The translations under genes were made by a program, and so were the position numbers. Of a stretch of DNA of 64,000 nucleotides, positions 13,990 through 27,400 are shown in pieces. Numbering within the stretch: the first letter of the stretch is position 1; every line of letters starts with the position of its first letter. A model generated the notes under the pieces. It saw nothing but the letters and a program-made list of their open reading frames with translations. It ran no database searches and was not told the DNA's origin. The stretch covers positions 14,015,387 to 14,079,386 of the forward strand of contig NW_024881321.1 of the NCBI RefSeq assembly GCF_018691265.1, written 5' to 3'. The DNA is from Tyto alba. Its lineage: Eukaryota; Chordata; Aves; Strigiformes; Tytonidae.

Positions 13990-14512
13990 TTATGGATTGG
14001 TGGTCAAAGCAGTGTTGATAACACACCAGTGTTTTCGTTACTGCTGAGCAGTGCTTACACAGAGCCAAGGCCGTTTCTGCTCCTCACATCACCCCATCTG
14101 CAAGTAGGCTAGGGGTGCACAAGAAGTTGGGAGGTGATACAGCTGGGAAAGCTGACCTCAACTGACCAAAGGGATATCCCATACCATATAATGTCATGCT
14201 CATCAAGTAAAGCTGGGGTAAAAAGGTAGAAGGGGGGGGGGGATGTTTGGAGGGATGGAATTTGTCTTCCCAAGTAATCATTACACATGATGGAGCACTG
14301 CTGAATACCTGCCTTCCGGTGGGAAATGGTGAATGAATTCCTCATTTTGCTTTGCTTCCGTGTGAGGCTTTTGCTTTATCTATTAAACTGTCTCTATCTC
14401 AACCCATGAGTTTTCTCACTTTTACCCTTCTGAATCTCTCCCCCACCCCACTTCAGGGAGAGAGTGATCAGCTGCATGGGGCTGAACTACTAGCTGTGAT
14501 TAAACCATGACA
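13990..14512 (+). mobile_element. Solo LTR, family B (ERVL-like), 5' end worn
   Basis: From about 14010 this aligns with the other family B LTRs at 31.9, 57.9 and 61.3 kb. It has a shared 'agtgttgataa' phrase, a shared 'ctgagcagtg-ttacacaga' phrase, a U3 phrase around 14168-14195 ('gatatcccataccatataatg'), an ATTAAA poly(A) signal at 14382-14387 followed by 'ctatctcaacccatgagttt', and a terminal 'ttaaaccatgaca' with the CA end at 14512. The 5' end is too diverged to place, and no target duplication could be read. No internal gag-pol sequence adjoins it. A G-run lies at 14233-14242. The ERVL label is inference from LTR type. Confidence 0.8.
14382..14387 (+). promoter_or_regulatory. ATTAAA poly(A) signal in LTR
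   Basis: The hexamer sits just before the conserved 'ctatctcaaccc' segment, the same place as in the other family B copies. It would define the R/U5 side of the LTR. Confidence 0.55.
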
Positions 14513-17500
14513 CTACTTAATGATGGTATAGGTCAAAGACAAAACTTGCTAATATTTAAAAATTCAAATTCTTGGGAAAAACTTCACATACAACAGTATG
14601 TCCTATTTGTATTATTGCATGCAGGAAATCTATATGTATATGACCACAAGAATCATATTTTACCAACTTTTAATTCTAGAATGATTTTTCAGTGTTTAAA
14701 TAAAAATCTTGGTCTGTAGTGCCAAAAAGTGATTCGCAGTATCTTGTATCATACCAATAAGGAGGGATTTTTTTTTAACTGTTTGAAGAAATTGATTTGG
14801 CAAGGGACTATACTATAAGCTTAGGAAATCTTGTGAACTTGGGATGCATACATAGATATCTCTATATATTATTTCCAGTAGAACTATAATGCTTCAGACA
14901 TGTTCTTGCCTATACTAATCTAACAGAAAGATTGCTGCTACTTTGCACAGAAAATTTCTGGTCATAAAGTATGGGTTTTTTCATGAGAGCAACTTGCTTA
15001 AGTCATAGATGCTTAAGACATTATGGGAGGAAACAAATTTAACTTAGGTACTACAGCATCAAAATAATAAATATCTATCTAGAATAATATGACAAAACTT
15101 CCTAGTTTCTTTATAGTGATGAAACTGTAAGAGTAGTGTAAAAAAAGTATAATACTCATTAAAGTTAGCAAATATAAAATGTTAACTATAGTTAAGAGTG
15201 TATGTTAGCTCTTTCCTCTGAAGTTTAATAATGTTGAATTCTCTTCAGGGAACTGATGCTTGCTGGAAAAGGAGGAGAAGTTAATTTCAGAATTTTATCC
15301 TAGTGGATGGGCACTTGGTTTGGAAGTGTAAACCATTTTACTTACATGGTTGAACAAGGACTAAAAGCAAACTCTGTTTTGAAATAAACTAACTAGTTCC
15401 CTCTGAAACAAAGCCCATGTGTAGTATATATTTAATTCATTCCAAGGACTGTCCCAATAAGCTTTAAGAATGACACTACATGAGGTCTGTTCCTTTTCCC
15501 CCTAGTCAGGCTTCTAATTTAATATTATCATGACAATTATTGTTTGCAAGCACCCAAAAATGCATTTTTGCCATATGTCATGACATGTGCTGTAAATCCT
15601 CAGTTTTAGTCAGTAGAAATTCTGGTGAGCTGAAACACTTTCCCCAGGTAATTTCAGACATTTTGAATTCATTCAATCAGCTTACTTGTTTCTGCAACCG
15701 AAATATATATATTTTAGGACCATGTGTCCAAAACAAAACCTGTGACCATCCGCTATGTATGGTAGATGTTCAGTCAGCTGTGAAGGCAGCTAGCTGCATG
15801 CATGTATGCCATGCAGTATCACTTGGCCAGGGATTGTTCCTTGAAGCAGAGCACTTTACACTGTAGATGTGATCAGGGACATTTAGGCACTGTTGTAGTA
15901 AGATGGTCTGGACTACTATTCCTAGATAAATGTAAACAGAGTTTAGAGAGTCTGAAGATTTACCCTTGAAAAGCCTTAATGGAAATCTCACTATAATTGA
16001 CTTGCCTGCATTTTATTTTATTTTTTACAAGTAGGAGGTAAAACCACCTGTTACTTTATGGCTCAGTGTGAATGGTATTTCTTTTTAAGCACTATTTCTA
16101 AAAAGGATGGAAATACTTGTAAGACAAATTCAGTATGGGCAAGGAAAAGAAAAATGGCACAGGTGGGAATGTAAGTATTGCTCACCTGCTGTAAAGTGAC
16201 ATCAAATATCAGTAAAAGCAACATTTTCATTGCATCTATCTGAAATTCAACAGTAGTAATGAGCTTTTCATACACATAAAAATTACCTCAAAGTAAAAGA
16301 AAATATTATCTTAACCAAAATACCCCCTAAATCCCTCTTTAAACTAATTTATGTTTTTTTTTTTTATTATTTGTGTTACATTAGAATAATTAAAAAAAAA
16401 AAGTAATACAATCAGATATATTTGCATTTCCTTCTTCTGTATTTGTTTTTTGTCTGTCTCTCACCAGAAGATACCAATAAAATAAATTAGGATTAAGTTT
16501 TAACAATTAGTTGAACTTTACATCTCAAGTCTAACAATGGTTTTCATGTGACAATGATAATAACCATATATGTAGATATGACAGAGGTAATCAAACATAC
16601 AGGTGTCAGCATATACTCACATTGAGTGTGTCCTTAACTTTATATTCCAACTTGTTGGATTCCACTTAGCATTTTGTCCTCAGGAAAAACAAAATCAAAT
16701 TCATAACTTCAATTCTTATACTCAAATTCTTTTTGTGATTTTCTCAATCCAATCCATCTACCCATGAGCAATAGGATGATCACAAAGAAGCCTAATGTTC
16801 ATAGAAGCCTTTCTGGTAACTGGCAAAATTTTATGGAAATAATTTCTGCAGCCCAGTGGAATGACTGTGATGTGTTGTACATTGAACATAGTGCACAAAT
16901 TACAGATATTGGTCTTATATGTCCTGCAGTCATAAAAGAAAGTAATATGTATAGAATATACCTCTTAAATTCAGAAGCAGTAGGTGGCTGTGACACCAAA
17001 ATCTGAAGGTAGAGAAACTGGAGGGTGTGCATATGGAATTGTGAAGGGTTATATATATCTTCATGAAGGAAGAAAAACATGGATAAATTATGGAATGGAT
17101 ATAGATTTTCACTTTTTAAAAAGCCTGCAATTTTTTAGTGTGTTCTAAACTAATTCTGGGACACTCAAAAATAAGAAAATCCATCAACAAGATTTAACTA
17201 AAGAAGTGTCAGTTTTTATTTCCTTTGTTTACTGTGTTTTTTCTCTGGTTGTTTTCATTCTTGAAAGTGAAGCAGAAATATTTTTATATAACTATTAAAA
17301 TTCACCTAAATTTACAGGTCATTAGGGAAAATATTGGTATTGCAGCTGCCAAACATCTAATCTGAACTCAGTTTTAAATAAGGAAAGAAGCTAGTAACTT
17401 TAGAATATGCCTTTTTTTGACTGACAGAATTCAAATATAGTGCCTGAGAAGATTTTTGAGCACTTTTAGGAGTGCTTCTAGGTCATCTGAGAATATCTTT

Positions 17501-17575
17501 TTGGACTAAATATATGAAAAAAAAAATTTATCTACCCATCAGGCATTATCAGTACCTACACAAGATATATTATTA
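14513..17575. other. AT-rich non-coding stretch
   Basis: A 108-codon open frame at 15540-15866 (plus) has no recognisable domain and no supporting context, so I do not call it a gene. T- and A-runs occur near 16354-16366 and 16392-16402. Confidence 0.5.
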
Positions 17576-17745
17576 TATAGATGCCAGAATCCAGAAGATT
17601 GACTTTAATAAAATTTCACGGTCTTGCTAGATTTTTAATGAGTAGAGAATTTGTTGGGAATATAGATGCCAGAATTGAGAAGATTGACTTTAATAAAATT
17701 TCACGGTCTTGCTAGATTTTTAATGAGTAGAGAATTTGTTGGGAT
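17576..17745. repeat. Tandem duplication, 2 x 85 bp
   Basis: Bases 17576-17660 are repeated head-to-tail as 17661-17745. Differences are two adjacent bases ('aatccag' against 'aattgag') plus the last base. The near identity against a worn background implies a recent local duplication. The unit has no open frame or recognised repeat family. Confidence 0.95.
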
Positions 17746-17759
17746 ATCAGGATACTGGG

Positions 17760-17900
17760 GGTATATGTACATGTACATATATATATCCACACACACACAG
17801 AAAAACACACACATCTCTACCTATGATTGATCAGTTGATCGATCTATCTAGCTAGCTAGCTATCCATCTAGCTATCTACCTACATACCTATGTAGTTACA
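17760..17900. repeat. Compound microsatellite
   Basis: Successive patches of TG/TA, (CA)n, GATC-containing and TAGC/ATCT tetranucleotide words occur here, including a 'ctatctagctagctagctat' core. It starts directly after the 85-bp duplication. Confidence 0.85.
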
Positions 17901-20900
17901 CATAAAATAACTTTGTTTATATAAGGTGTGTTGACAGATCATGATGAAATGCTAATGAGAGAAAACTACAGAGCCTAACAAACCTATAGAGCCCCATCCA
18001 CCATGTTTTTTAATCAGAGATCAAACATGACTCATTTAATTATTAATAATATATTTTATGTATGATGGCTCCTATGAAAGTTACATAAAGAAAACAGGCA
18101 CTTACCTGAGCTGCAAACCCCTTCTTTCTGCTGTTATATCAGTTACACTTATCACTTGCATTTTAGAATAATTTTGAATGTGATTTATTATTCCTTTCTA
18201 GATCGGTAAATGTGAAATTATGGGGCTGCAGCAAAGATTGGTAAACAAAGAAAGTTGGTGAAAACCAGAGAGATCACTGGCATCATTAGGCTTCCTAGAT
18301 GTTAGCAGTGCAAATAGTGCTTTACAGCCTACCTTTGTTTTAGTATTACACTATAATTTATGGAATAATATTTTACTACTGTATGAACAAAATATAATTA
18401 TTTTATCTGTAAATGAAATCTAGAAGTAAACAGGTATTATTTCAAAATCTATTTAGTGCTTAATTGAACTTTTTTCTTGTTTGCCTCGAATGCAATCTCT
18501 ATACATTAATGAATCGATATTTCATGAAATGCAATTATGTTGAGAACTGAACACTGTACATCATTACTAGCTAAAATCTATCTACAATGCAAAATCATTT
18601 TAAAATAAAACTGCATGCAAATAAATTTACAAAAGTGTGCAAATGTTATCATCATCTTTTTGACCTGAACATTTAATTTAAAGCAGCAGAGGAAAAGGGA
18701 ATATCTGCATGACTTTCCTAAGTCAGGTAATTAAAATAATAATGTATACAACACATTTGTAAGCTTAGGTGTCAGTTTAAGTGTAAGTCAGTCATTAAAA
18801 TAAGATCTTCAAACAATATATCAAAAATGCAAAATTTAGTGTATGCGTTCAAGCCTACAATTATTTTAAATAGTAATGACTTCTGGAAAACTTCAGTGCT
18901 TCAGTACATTCAGTATAAAGGAATAGAACTCATATCAGTATAATTGGTATAAAGAAATAGAACTCATAACTTTAAATGTAAGCCATTTCACAACATGCAT
19001 TCATGAATCCTCACAATGACATTATTGAGCACATACTCCAATGCTAATTTTACAGATATTATTACATGAAAGAAAATATTTTTAATCACCTTGCACAAAT
19101 CATATTGAGTGGGATATATCTGATTTAGTTTTAGATATCTACACAGTCAATGTGGATATCTCAGTTAGTAACTCATGGTTCCCTCTCCTTTGTGTAAAGA
19201 AATAGGTGCTTGTTAAGGTGCTATTCATCTGACTAAATATGGATGTTGGGTAAAATTATTTCCTTTCATGAGTTTTACACTTTTCCATTAGCTGTAAAGT
19301 AAGTCTAAGTTCAGAAGCAGATATCTATACCGTAAATATCTAATGATAATACAGATCCTATATTATGTGTCAGAAGCAAGAACAGAATCCAGGACAACTG
19401 ACTCCTCTATTCAGATTCTGTTTCTGTTTCATTCTTTGGGACACTAACTGAAGTTTAAAACATTGTCTTAAATGCCCTCTATATAGAACATTTCTGAAAT
19501 TATTAGGGGTTTTTTGGCTTTGGGGTTTGTTTTGTTTTTTCTATTTCTTTTTTTTTTGGGGGGGGAAGGAGGTGAGTTGTCTTGGTTATTTTAACCTAAA
19601 GACTGTGTCCTAAGAATTCCATGTTTTCAGGGAAAAGGCACCATTAAAGTAAAGTAATCTGCTGGTTGTATAGTAAATTTCATCAGACTTTATTCTGACA
19701 GCAAACTGATGACTTTGGAGTATCTTTTAGAATTATGTCAAAGATGTCAAAGAATGCAGAATTGATCATATACCTTGAACATTTACATAATGGCTACCTA
19801 CATTATTTAAAAAAATATTCTGCATTTCTTACACATTTTTAGCGCTACTCTCATTGTAGTGATCACCATAATTGCTCATAGTTAAGATTATGCTAATCAA
19901 TAATAGTTTCTTTCTTTAGAATTTCAGAAGTTTGCACCTAAACAGTAACTAACTATGTCAGTCATCATCACATGGCTCCATTGAATGCTTAGTCCACTGA
20001 TACAAAGTAGACTAGAGTTTTGAAGTAAAATACATATGTTCTCCAAAAACCAAACTGAGTCAGTCTTGGTTCTTCTGATCTGATGTGTAGTGCAGGGGTA
20101 GTGAAGTATCTTACTAGCCTTCATGAATTTGGCAGAAAAGATGTCTTCCTAATGGTCTGTTAATTCCCAACACATAGTTAACAAGATCTGTAAGGAGACT
20201 GAAGTCAATGTATATATGGATCCCCCAAAATAGGCAACATTAACTAAGTGTGCCAAAACCTGGGGCCTGCTCAAATCTAGAGTTTCTAGTATTATTCCAG
20301 GTGGTTCAATGTAGATATAGGTTTTATTTATTAACCTGGCTTTCTGTTTCCTGTATTTCTTAAATTAAAAAGTACCATGAATGTTTTATTTGTGATTTGC
20401 AAGGTTAACAAAATATATTTACAATTTTTAGAACATAAACTGTCACAGGTTTCCCTTCAGTTTTTCTACAGATACAATAGAATTTTATTGTTTGCTGTTC
20501 CTCTTATTTGTTGTTAATACAATTATATCAAGACTAGTGTAGAAACCTACCTGATAATAGCCTGAAAATGCCACTTCATACCAACCACGTGTGAGATTCA
20601 ATTCACCTAACTACCATTTAAAAATCAGGTCTTTTATCTAAACTAATTAAATAAACTTCCTGTGTGAATAAATGGAGAAAAATTGATATCTCTAGGAAAT
20701 AACTATCAGTAGACACCTATCTTAAAAAAGATTCTTTTTCTGACATGCTTGTCCTAGTTGACTGTACAGGCAGAACAGATGACTAACTTATTCAGGTAGC
20801 TAGTGATATGTACATCAATTTTATATATGTTAAATTAGGCTGCAGAAATTGTACCCTATAGATAATAAACAACTCTCAATAAAACATGAATGAGTCATCA

Positions 20901-23354
20901 CATGCAAAGAAAATAAAAAATACCTACCATGACTTTTTACATTTATGTTAGTTTTAGCAATTTTCTGAAGCTTTTGCAAAATTATTTTTAACAGAAATAA
21001 AGACATAGTTGGAGAGAATATCATTGCAAGTGAGAATATACAAAAAAATGGCAGATTACAGAACAGAATTCAGATGGAAACAAACTCAGAATTAAAATAT
21101 ATAAATTTGATGGCAAAAATTTTGTAAAAAGTAATGGCGAAAGAGATTAGAACTGTTGACATCAGACTAGGTACGAGTTAGCTGTAAGAAATCACCAAAA
21201 GAAATCATGGGTTATATTTTGGCTTTAACTGAAATGTACAAATGAAGAAGAAACTGCAGGATTGCAAGTTTCCATTACCAGTGCTGAAGTAGCACAGCAG
21301 AAGGTAAGGGATGGAAAACCACACTTCAAACGTTTAGTTCTGGGAAATCTGCTAGGGGTGAACATCAGAAGGGGAAACCAAAAGAATATCATAACATCAA
21401 CAAAATATCTATGTGACTAGAGATTGTGACCTACCATAAAAACATAAGACCTGGTTATGACAGTGAGAATAAAGACTAACAAGTGCTTCATTACTACTTA
21501 TGTTAACAGTAAAAAATTCCCTCCCACTAACTTTAAGGAACAAGGAACAGATATTCAGTGGAGAATACTGTATCTGTGTATTAACTTTTGAAGCAATGTA
21601 AGCATGTCACATATAGGCATATCTCTATAAATTAAGCTTGAAATTAAGTTTATGAGTACTTAGACTGAGCTTTCAAAAGAAGACTTCTTGACAAAGAGAT
21701 GCATGAACCTATGTTTTGTGCAAACGTTACAGTTTCTCATAATTTTTCACTTTTAAAACTAGACATCAAAAATAGAGAAAAATCAGTGCTAGAGATCAAT
21801 ATTGCCCTGGAAGCAGGATTGATGAATTGATCTAGCAGACCTTTTCTATTTGTTACTTCTAGAAAAAGTTTTTTAATGAAAAAAATATCCAAACCCTGTA
21901 TTTTTCAAGAACATGTAATTTTTTGCAAATAAGATTTGCTATTTGAAGACCAAGAAAACAAACAAACAAAAAAACCAACTGAACAAAAAGCACTTTTAAA
22001 TTGTCAACCTTGATCAATGCACTGTACCATGTGTATCAGCAGAAAATATTAAATATCTTACAAAGTGTAATGGTACATAATGACTTAATTAAGAGTGATT
22101 GATTAAGATAAAAAGAAATGGGTAGGAAAAATCAAATTAACATAAAAATTACTTTGAAGGTGAAAGAAGAACAGTTACAGTCCTTGTTTCATGAAGGCAT
22201 ATAAAAAAATTATTACTATGGTGACAGATTTGGTGAAAGATTTGTCTTTCTGTCCTCATGATCATTCATCATAAATTACCTGTTAGGACATCTCTTCACC
22301 TTTGAAAGTTTTACAGTAATGCTCTAATAAGCTGTGATTTTATCTCATAAAATACATATATTTTTTTCTCTACAGTTTTGGTTGTTTGACTGTTTGTCTT
22401 TAGTTACTATGAGATGCAATTAGCTATGGGAAAATCCAGTAGATGTCATATATATAATACTAGTATATATTAATCAAACCTATATTTCAAAATGATGAGA
22501 CTCAGAAATTGGAAGCCCATAATTTTAGAGATATTCCTTAACTATAAGTGAAAAGTGGGGTTGACTATCCATCTTCCCACTTTACCATGTCTATTAGAGA
22601 AACATAAGATATCGAAAAGTATATTTGTGCTCAGTAATGTAAATCTTCTGTTACATAATTGCTTTCTGCAATACAGCTTGGAAATAAGTTTCAATTTTAT
22701 TTGGTAATTAACACAGTCAATTTTAATTAATGATCAGTTCATTGCTCTAAGGGCCTTAAAATTTTGATGGTGTGATGTGAACCTACTGGTTAAAGAGGTG
22801 TTTGCAACAGCAGAGTACAATTATAAATAACTGTATTTGGATAAGAGCATCACTACAAAGTTTCCCACATAAAAGTTTATGCAATGCCATTGCAAACATC
22901 AGCGAGATACTCTTTGTGTCTAATAGTTTCTTCCATATTCCTTATCTCTAAGGTGTCATACAGAAAATTCCACATAGTGGAGACTGTGTCATCAACAACT
23001 AATAAATGTTGTTTTCAGAAGTGTGCTTCATTTCCAAGGCTGAGTCCTATCTCAGAGGGCTCACTAACAGTGCCCTAAATAACACTAATCTGGCCTTCCC
23101 TCTCAAGCCTGTTTTTCTGGAAACTTTCTGGAAATCACAGCAGACAATAAGTCTGCTCCATATTCATTACAGATATTGATCAATCCAGGATTTATACTTC
23201 TGGTTAAACCTGCTAGTGTAAGCCCAGTCTCTACTCAACAGTTTTAAACAATCAGATAGCTAATTTAAGAACTTTGAAATGTAATATGAAACCTCCTTCA
23301 GCAATCTAGTAACCTGACTCAGAGACACTGAATATATCTAAAAAAGGTGAGTTT
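17901..23354. other. AT-rich non-coding stretch
   Basis: No gene is supported. A small local duplication repeats 'tataaaggaatagaactcat' at about 18914 and again, with one change, at about 18947. A T-run followed by a G-run lies at about 19549-19566. The rest is featureless to the eye. Confidence 0.5.
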
Positions 23355-23359
23355 ACTGT
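23355..23359. repeat. Target-site duplication (left copy), actgt
   Basis: The pentamer actgt flanks the LTR at 23360-24432 and recurs exactly at 24433-24437. A 5-bp duplication is usual for ERVL-type integrations. Confidence 0.85.
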
Positions 23360-23547
23360 TGTCGTGGTTTAGGCCTGATTGGCAGCCAACCACAATACAA
23401 CACCTCTCTCTCCCTTCCCCTCTGACAATGAGAAGGGACAGAGAGCCAGGCTTGGGGTTCAAGATAGGACTGGGATGGGGGAAAATCCCCCTTTTATGAT
23501 CACAAGCAAAAGGCAGACTCGTTAGCGGAAGAAAAAAAGAACATACA

Positions 23548-23553
23548 TTTATT
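23548..23553 (-). promoter_or_regulatory. AATAAA poly(A) signal of LTR A
   Basis: The plus strand reads tttatt, so the LTR sense strand reads AATAAA. The signal corresponds in position to 60673-60678 in the plus-strand copy. Confidence 0.7.
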
Positions 23554-24267
23554 ACAAACACTAACAACACATAACAGAGTAAGACAGTGAGAAGCACTGC
23601 CACATCTTGAGAACACCTTCCCCCCACCCCTCCCTTCTTCCCAGGCTCAGCTCTGCTCCTGATATCTCTACCTCCTCCCCCAGTGGCGCAGGGGCAGGGA
23701 ATGGGGGGTGCAGTCAGTGCTGCCACTTCCTTCATGTTCGGTGAGGGGAGTGTCCAAAACTTTTTCCCCCCCTGCTCCATCGTGGTCCCCCTCTCACAGG
23801 AGACAGTCCTCCACAAACTTTCTCCGACTTGAATTCCTCCCACGGGCCGCAGCGTTCCCCACACTGCTCCGTCATGGGTCACTAACTTCCTCCGACTGGA
23901 TTCTCTCCCACGGCTGCAGCCCTTCCCGAGCTGCTCCGGCGTTGGACTCCCCCGCATGCTGCAATCCTCCCAGCACTGAATTACAGCAGCGGGGCTACCT
24001 TTTCCTATGAGACCCCGGCCTTCTTCGGGTACAGAACCTTGATCAGCTGAGCAGGAACAACAGGCCACAAATCAATGCCTGCTCCACTGTAGATCTTCAT
24101 GGGTGGCGGGGGGGGCCGCCCTGCCGTCTCACCACAGGATACAAGGGGGTCTCTGCTCCGGCACACCTCCTCCCTCCTTTCTTCCTCCTTTCCTCCACTG
24201 ACCTTGGTGTTCATGTAGCTGCAGCAACTCCTCCTCACAAGTCCCACTGCCCGTCCCCACGTCCCTT

Positions 24268-24275
24268 CTTAAATA
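24268..24275 (-). promoter_or_regulatory. TATTTAAG core promoter motif of LTR A
   Basis: On the LTR sense strand the sequence is GATAACATATTTAAGAAGGG. The same block occurs in the 59.8-kb copy (59946-59953) and, altered to TATTCAAA, in the 45.7-kb copy. This is probably the LTR TATA box. Confidence 0.6.
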
Positions 24276-24432
24276 TGTTATCGCAGAGGTGTAGCCGATT
24301 GGCTCAATTTCCCAAACAGAAGTGGAGCTGACGTGGAGCTGGGGGAGCTTCGAGAAGCTTCTCACAGGGGGCCGCCCCGATAGCCCCCTCCCCTGCTACC
24401 AAAAAACTCCACCACTCACTCAACCCAGGACA

Positions 24433-24437
24433 ACTGT
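24433..24437. repeat. Target-site duplication (right copy), actgt
   Basis: This is an exact match to 23355-23359 and fixes the right boundary of the LTR. Confidence 0.85.
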
Positions 24438-27400
24438 TTGCTGATAATGCTAAACTGCATTGCTGTGGTTCACCTCAAATGCAGGAGGCCTGAGGTCTCT
24501 GAGAGAACAGACTAAGAAGCATAACTTGGCCTGAAATGTGTGAACTTTATGTTTACACCATGAAAGAAATAGATGTGCTTAAATTCTGAGTCTTTCATAG
24601 TGTGTTGACAAACAAACAAAACTCCTTTCTGTTGGCTACATTCAGCTAATGGAGAGGCTTAGTGTAAGCAGCATATGCTTTAAATACACTAACAGCTCAA
24701 AGACATAAAATGATGCAAAATTCCTTGAGCGGCACTTCAAAAAACAAAGGTTTCTTTTACCGAATAAAAAAAACCTCAACCAAACAAAAAGGTTCATTCT
24801 TAAAAATAAAACAAAATAATGTGTGCGTTACTTCCCTTTATTTCTTCTTTTAGAGAAGTAATCTGCATTGTGAAGGAATAAATCACAGAGACAGCTAATA
24901 ATATTGATAAAAGGTCAGTGTACCATAACGCAGAGAGTGTATGTCCACTAGCTGGTACAACTCATACAAATGTTTAATAATGTATGTTTTTCAGCTTTCC
25001 AGATGTTCAGGTCTAGCCATTACTACTTCACAACATTTTAAACTCCACTATGAAAGACTGTAAGTATGTTGGTATTTTATTTTTGTCTTAGCAAACCCTG
25101 TTTTTCTGAAAATTCCTAATGAATAAAAGATAAAAATGTAAAGAAATTGACTTCAGTCAATCTTCATGTATTATTCAATAGCCTTCTGTGTATGCAGTAT
25201 CTAGATACTTTCTAATTAGCTATCTTGGGCAGAGAAGACTTAGTTTAGAATGCTGAAAATAATAGGTTTCAGAGAGTAATTAAAGGTAAATATGGGATTA
25301 GGTTTCCTAGTGCAAGGTGACAAGCACCTCACAACATTTCAGTTGCAGTTCTATACATTATTTAATTGTGAGATGGAAAATAGTAAATAATCTAGAGTTG
25401 AAATAATTTCTTTAAATTCACTTCTAATTCATTAACTCTTTGGGAAGCAAATACTCCAGAACAATGAATCTTCTCTCCACAAAGAAAAACACTTCACCTT
25501 CACATGAAGAATACTTTCTTTTTCTTAGTTATTAATGAAAAAAAAAAAAAAAAAATCTTCAATTGACATTCAGTTATGTGTGTGCTGAAGATTTATCCTC
25601 TGTGACTGATCCATGAGTACTTCATTGTACACAAGACAATGAAGACTTCCAAGTTCTAGACTGGCAATGAAAACTGGTCTCAAAGCTATATTCTGATTTT
25701 TACTTCTTTCTAATTCTTTAGGTTATACTTAATTTTGGATATCTAATATAAAAAAGTGTTTTATAAGTGATTTTTAAATTTTGCATGTTTTCTAGATGAA
25801 AGAAATTTCATTAATCAAAAATTACTTCTTTTCTGATTTCTCTTGATGTAGAGACAGAGATAGACATAGAGGTAGAGATAGAGAGATATGGATATATGTG
25901 ACATACATTGAGTACTGTTGGGCAGAACCCAAACTGGTGATGATGGTTGATTGTCTTCAACTGCTCACTGATACTCCACACCAGCTTCAAATAGTTGCAG
26001 TTATTTTTATGATATGATGTGTGTTATTATAAATCTGTATCTATATCTTTTTACAAAATCACACACCTTTATGTACATACTGATGATTTAGATATGCTTC
26101 AGTTTGAATCTTATTATTTTTACCAGCGAAATGAGATTTAAGTAACATTTATATAATTGATTTAATTTCAAAGAGATACATCTGAAAAATGACAAGACTT
26201 AATATTATCAACTTCCATTCAATAGACATGAGCAAAATACATATTTAAACAGTATTAGAAATTTGGGTTACTATGTTTTGTTTCCACTTAAGCTTTGGAA
26301 GTGCTTGGGCTTTTTGTTTCTCTTAATTTCTTGCAAAACTAAGATATTGAAAACAAAAAATTGTAGTGTTTTTCTGATGATACAAGAACCTTTGTGAGAT
26401 GGCTGACTGTAATTTAACAACTACCTAATGTGTATTCCCATGTCATTCTGAACAATGATAATTATGGAGTGAAATTAATACTATAAGACTGGGGGTAACA
26501 TATGTTTTAGAAGACAAAACTGTTATGAACTGTTGATATTAATTTCTATAGTATTTTCCTGAATGATTTGTCAGATGGTGAAAATTAATATTATAATTAT
26601 CATAAAATGAGAGCATGGAAAAAAATGGAATAACATCAGGTATTTAAGTGCCACACGGTAAAATTATGAGTACTGTGTTATGTGCAAATATAAATAAGTC
26701 TTTTGTCAGCATAATGTATATACAAGTTCAGTGCATTTTGCCAAGCTCTCTGAAACTAACCAATTCAATAACAAAATGTATGGATAATAAATTGTTCTCT
26801 GATTGCTTTAATCACTTGTAATAGTGCAAAAGGAAGGCAGTTCCTTAATATTCACCTAGCAAGAACTGGTATTCATTAATTTAATCAGATTTCCTGAAAA
26901 AAATATTTTAAAATTATATGCAGCATGGAGGCAAATGAAGATATAAAAAAAAAAAATCAAACAAACAAACAAACAAACAAAACAAAACAAAACAAAAAAA
27001 AAAAAAACAAAAAAAAAAAACAAAACAAACCCACAGTATTCTTTTGGGGATATAGACCTAAGGAGAAAAAGGTAAGACAAAAAAAGCAAACGAATATCAT
27101 GTACGTTATCTGTGACTGAAAATGGGATAGTGTTGCAGGCAAACATATGGTGTCAATATTTTCTATGCCTTGAAAAAAATTATCCCAAGTATAGGTACAG
27201 TTATAGTTTTTTGTTTGTTTATATATATGTCAAGATATACATTTGTAGTTCTTAAGTCAGGCTGAATAATTATTACCTTTGTAAGCATGAATTCCTCAAT
27301 TTCATATAGCTGGAGTAACAGCTGAGAGAGAAATAAGTAAAGGTCTGTGACACAGCCTTCTGTGTATGCCCATGTATGTGTTTCTCTGAAAACGGTTAAT

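Larger units (their letters stand above)
23360..24432 (-). mobile_element. Solo LTR, family A (about 1.07 kb, ERVL-like), minus strand
   Basis: Read on the minus strand the element starts TGTCCTGGGTTGAG at 24432 and ends ...AAACCACGACA at 23360, so it has TG/CA ends. It is flanked by perfect 5-bp duplications (actgt). A TATTTAAG core-promoter motif (24268-24275) and AATAAA (23548-23553) lie about 715 bp apart, implying a very long R-like segment made of imperfect repeats around 'ggagg-ctgtctcc', 'ggagcag' and 'gggagg' phrases. It is homologous to 45739-46738 and 59789-60867. A 249-codon minus-strand frame (23319-24068) lies mostly inside it and runs past its end, so it is not a host gene. No gag, pol or env adjoins. 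Confidence 0.93.

Noticed and set aside
15540..15866. 108-codon plus frame
   Set aside because: No domain, no splice or promoter context, and overlapping frames on the other strand are equally long; consistent with chance.
17820..17885. CRISPR-like or satellite array
   Set aside because: Units are 4-base words with no fixed repeat-spacer pattern; it is a compound microsatellite.
23319..24068. 249-codon minus-strand frame as a gene
   Set aside because: It lies within a solo LTR bounded by target duplications and runs out into flanking DNA; no domain is visible.
26856..27146. Phe-rich 96-codon minus frame resembling a membrane protein
   Set aside because: It is a translation of the AAAC/poly(A) tract on the opposite strand.
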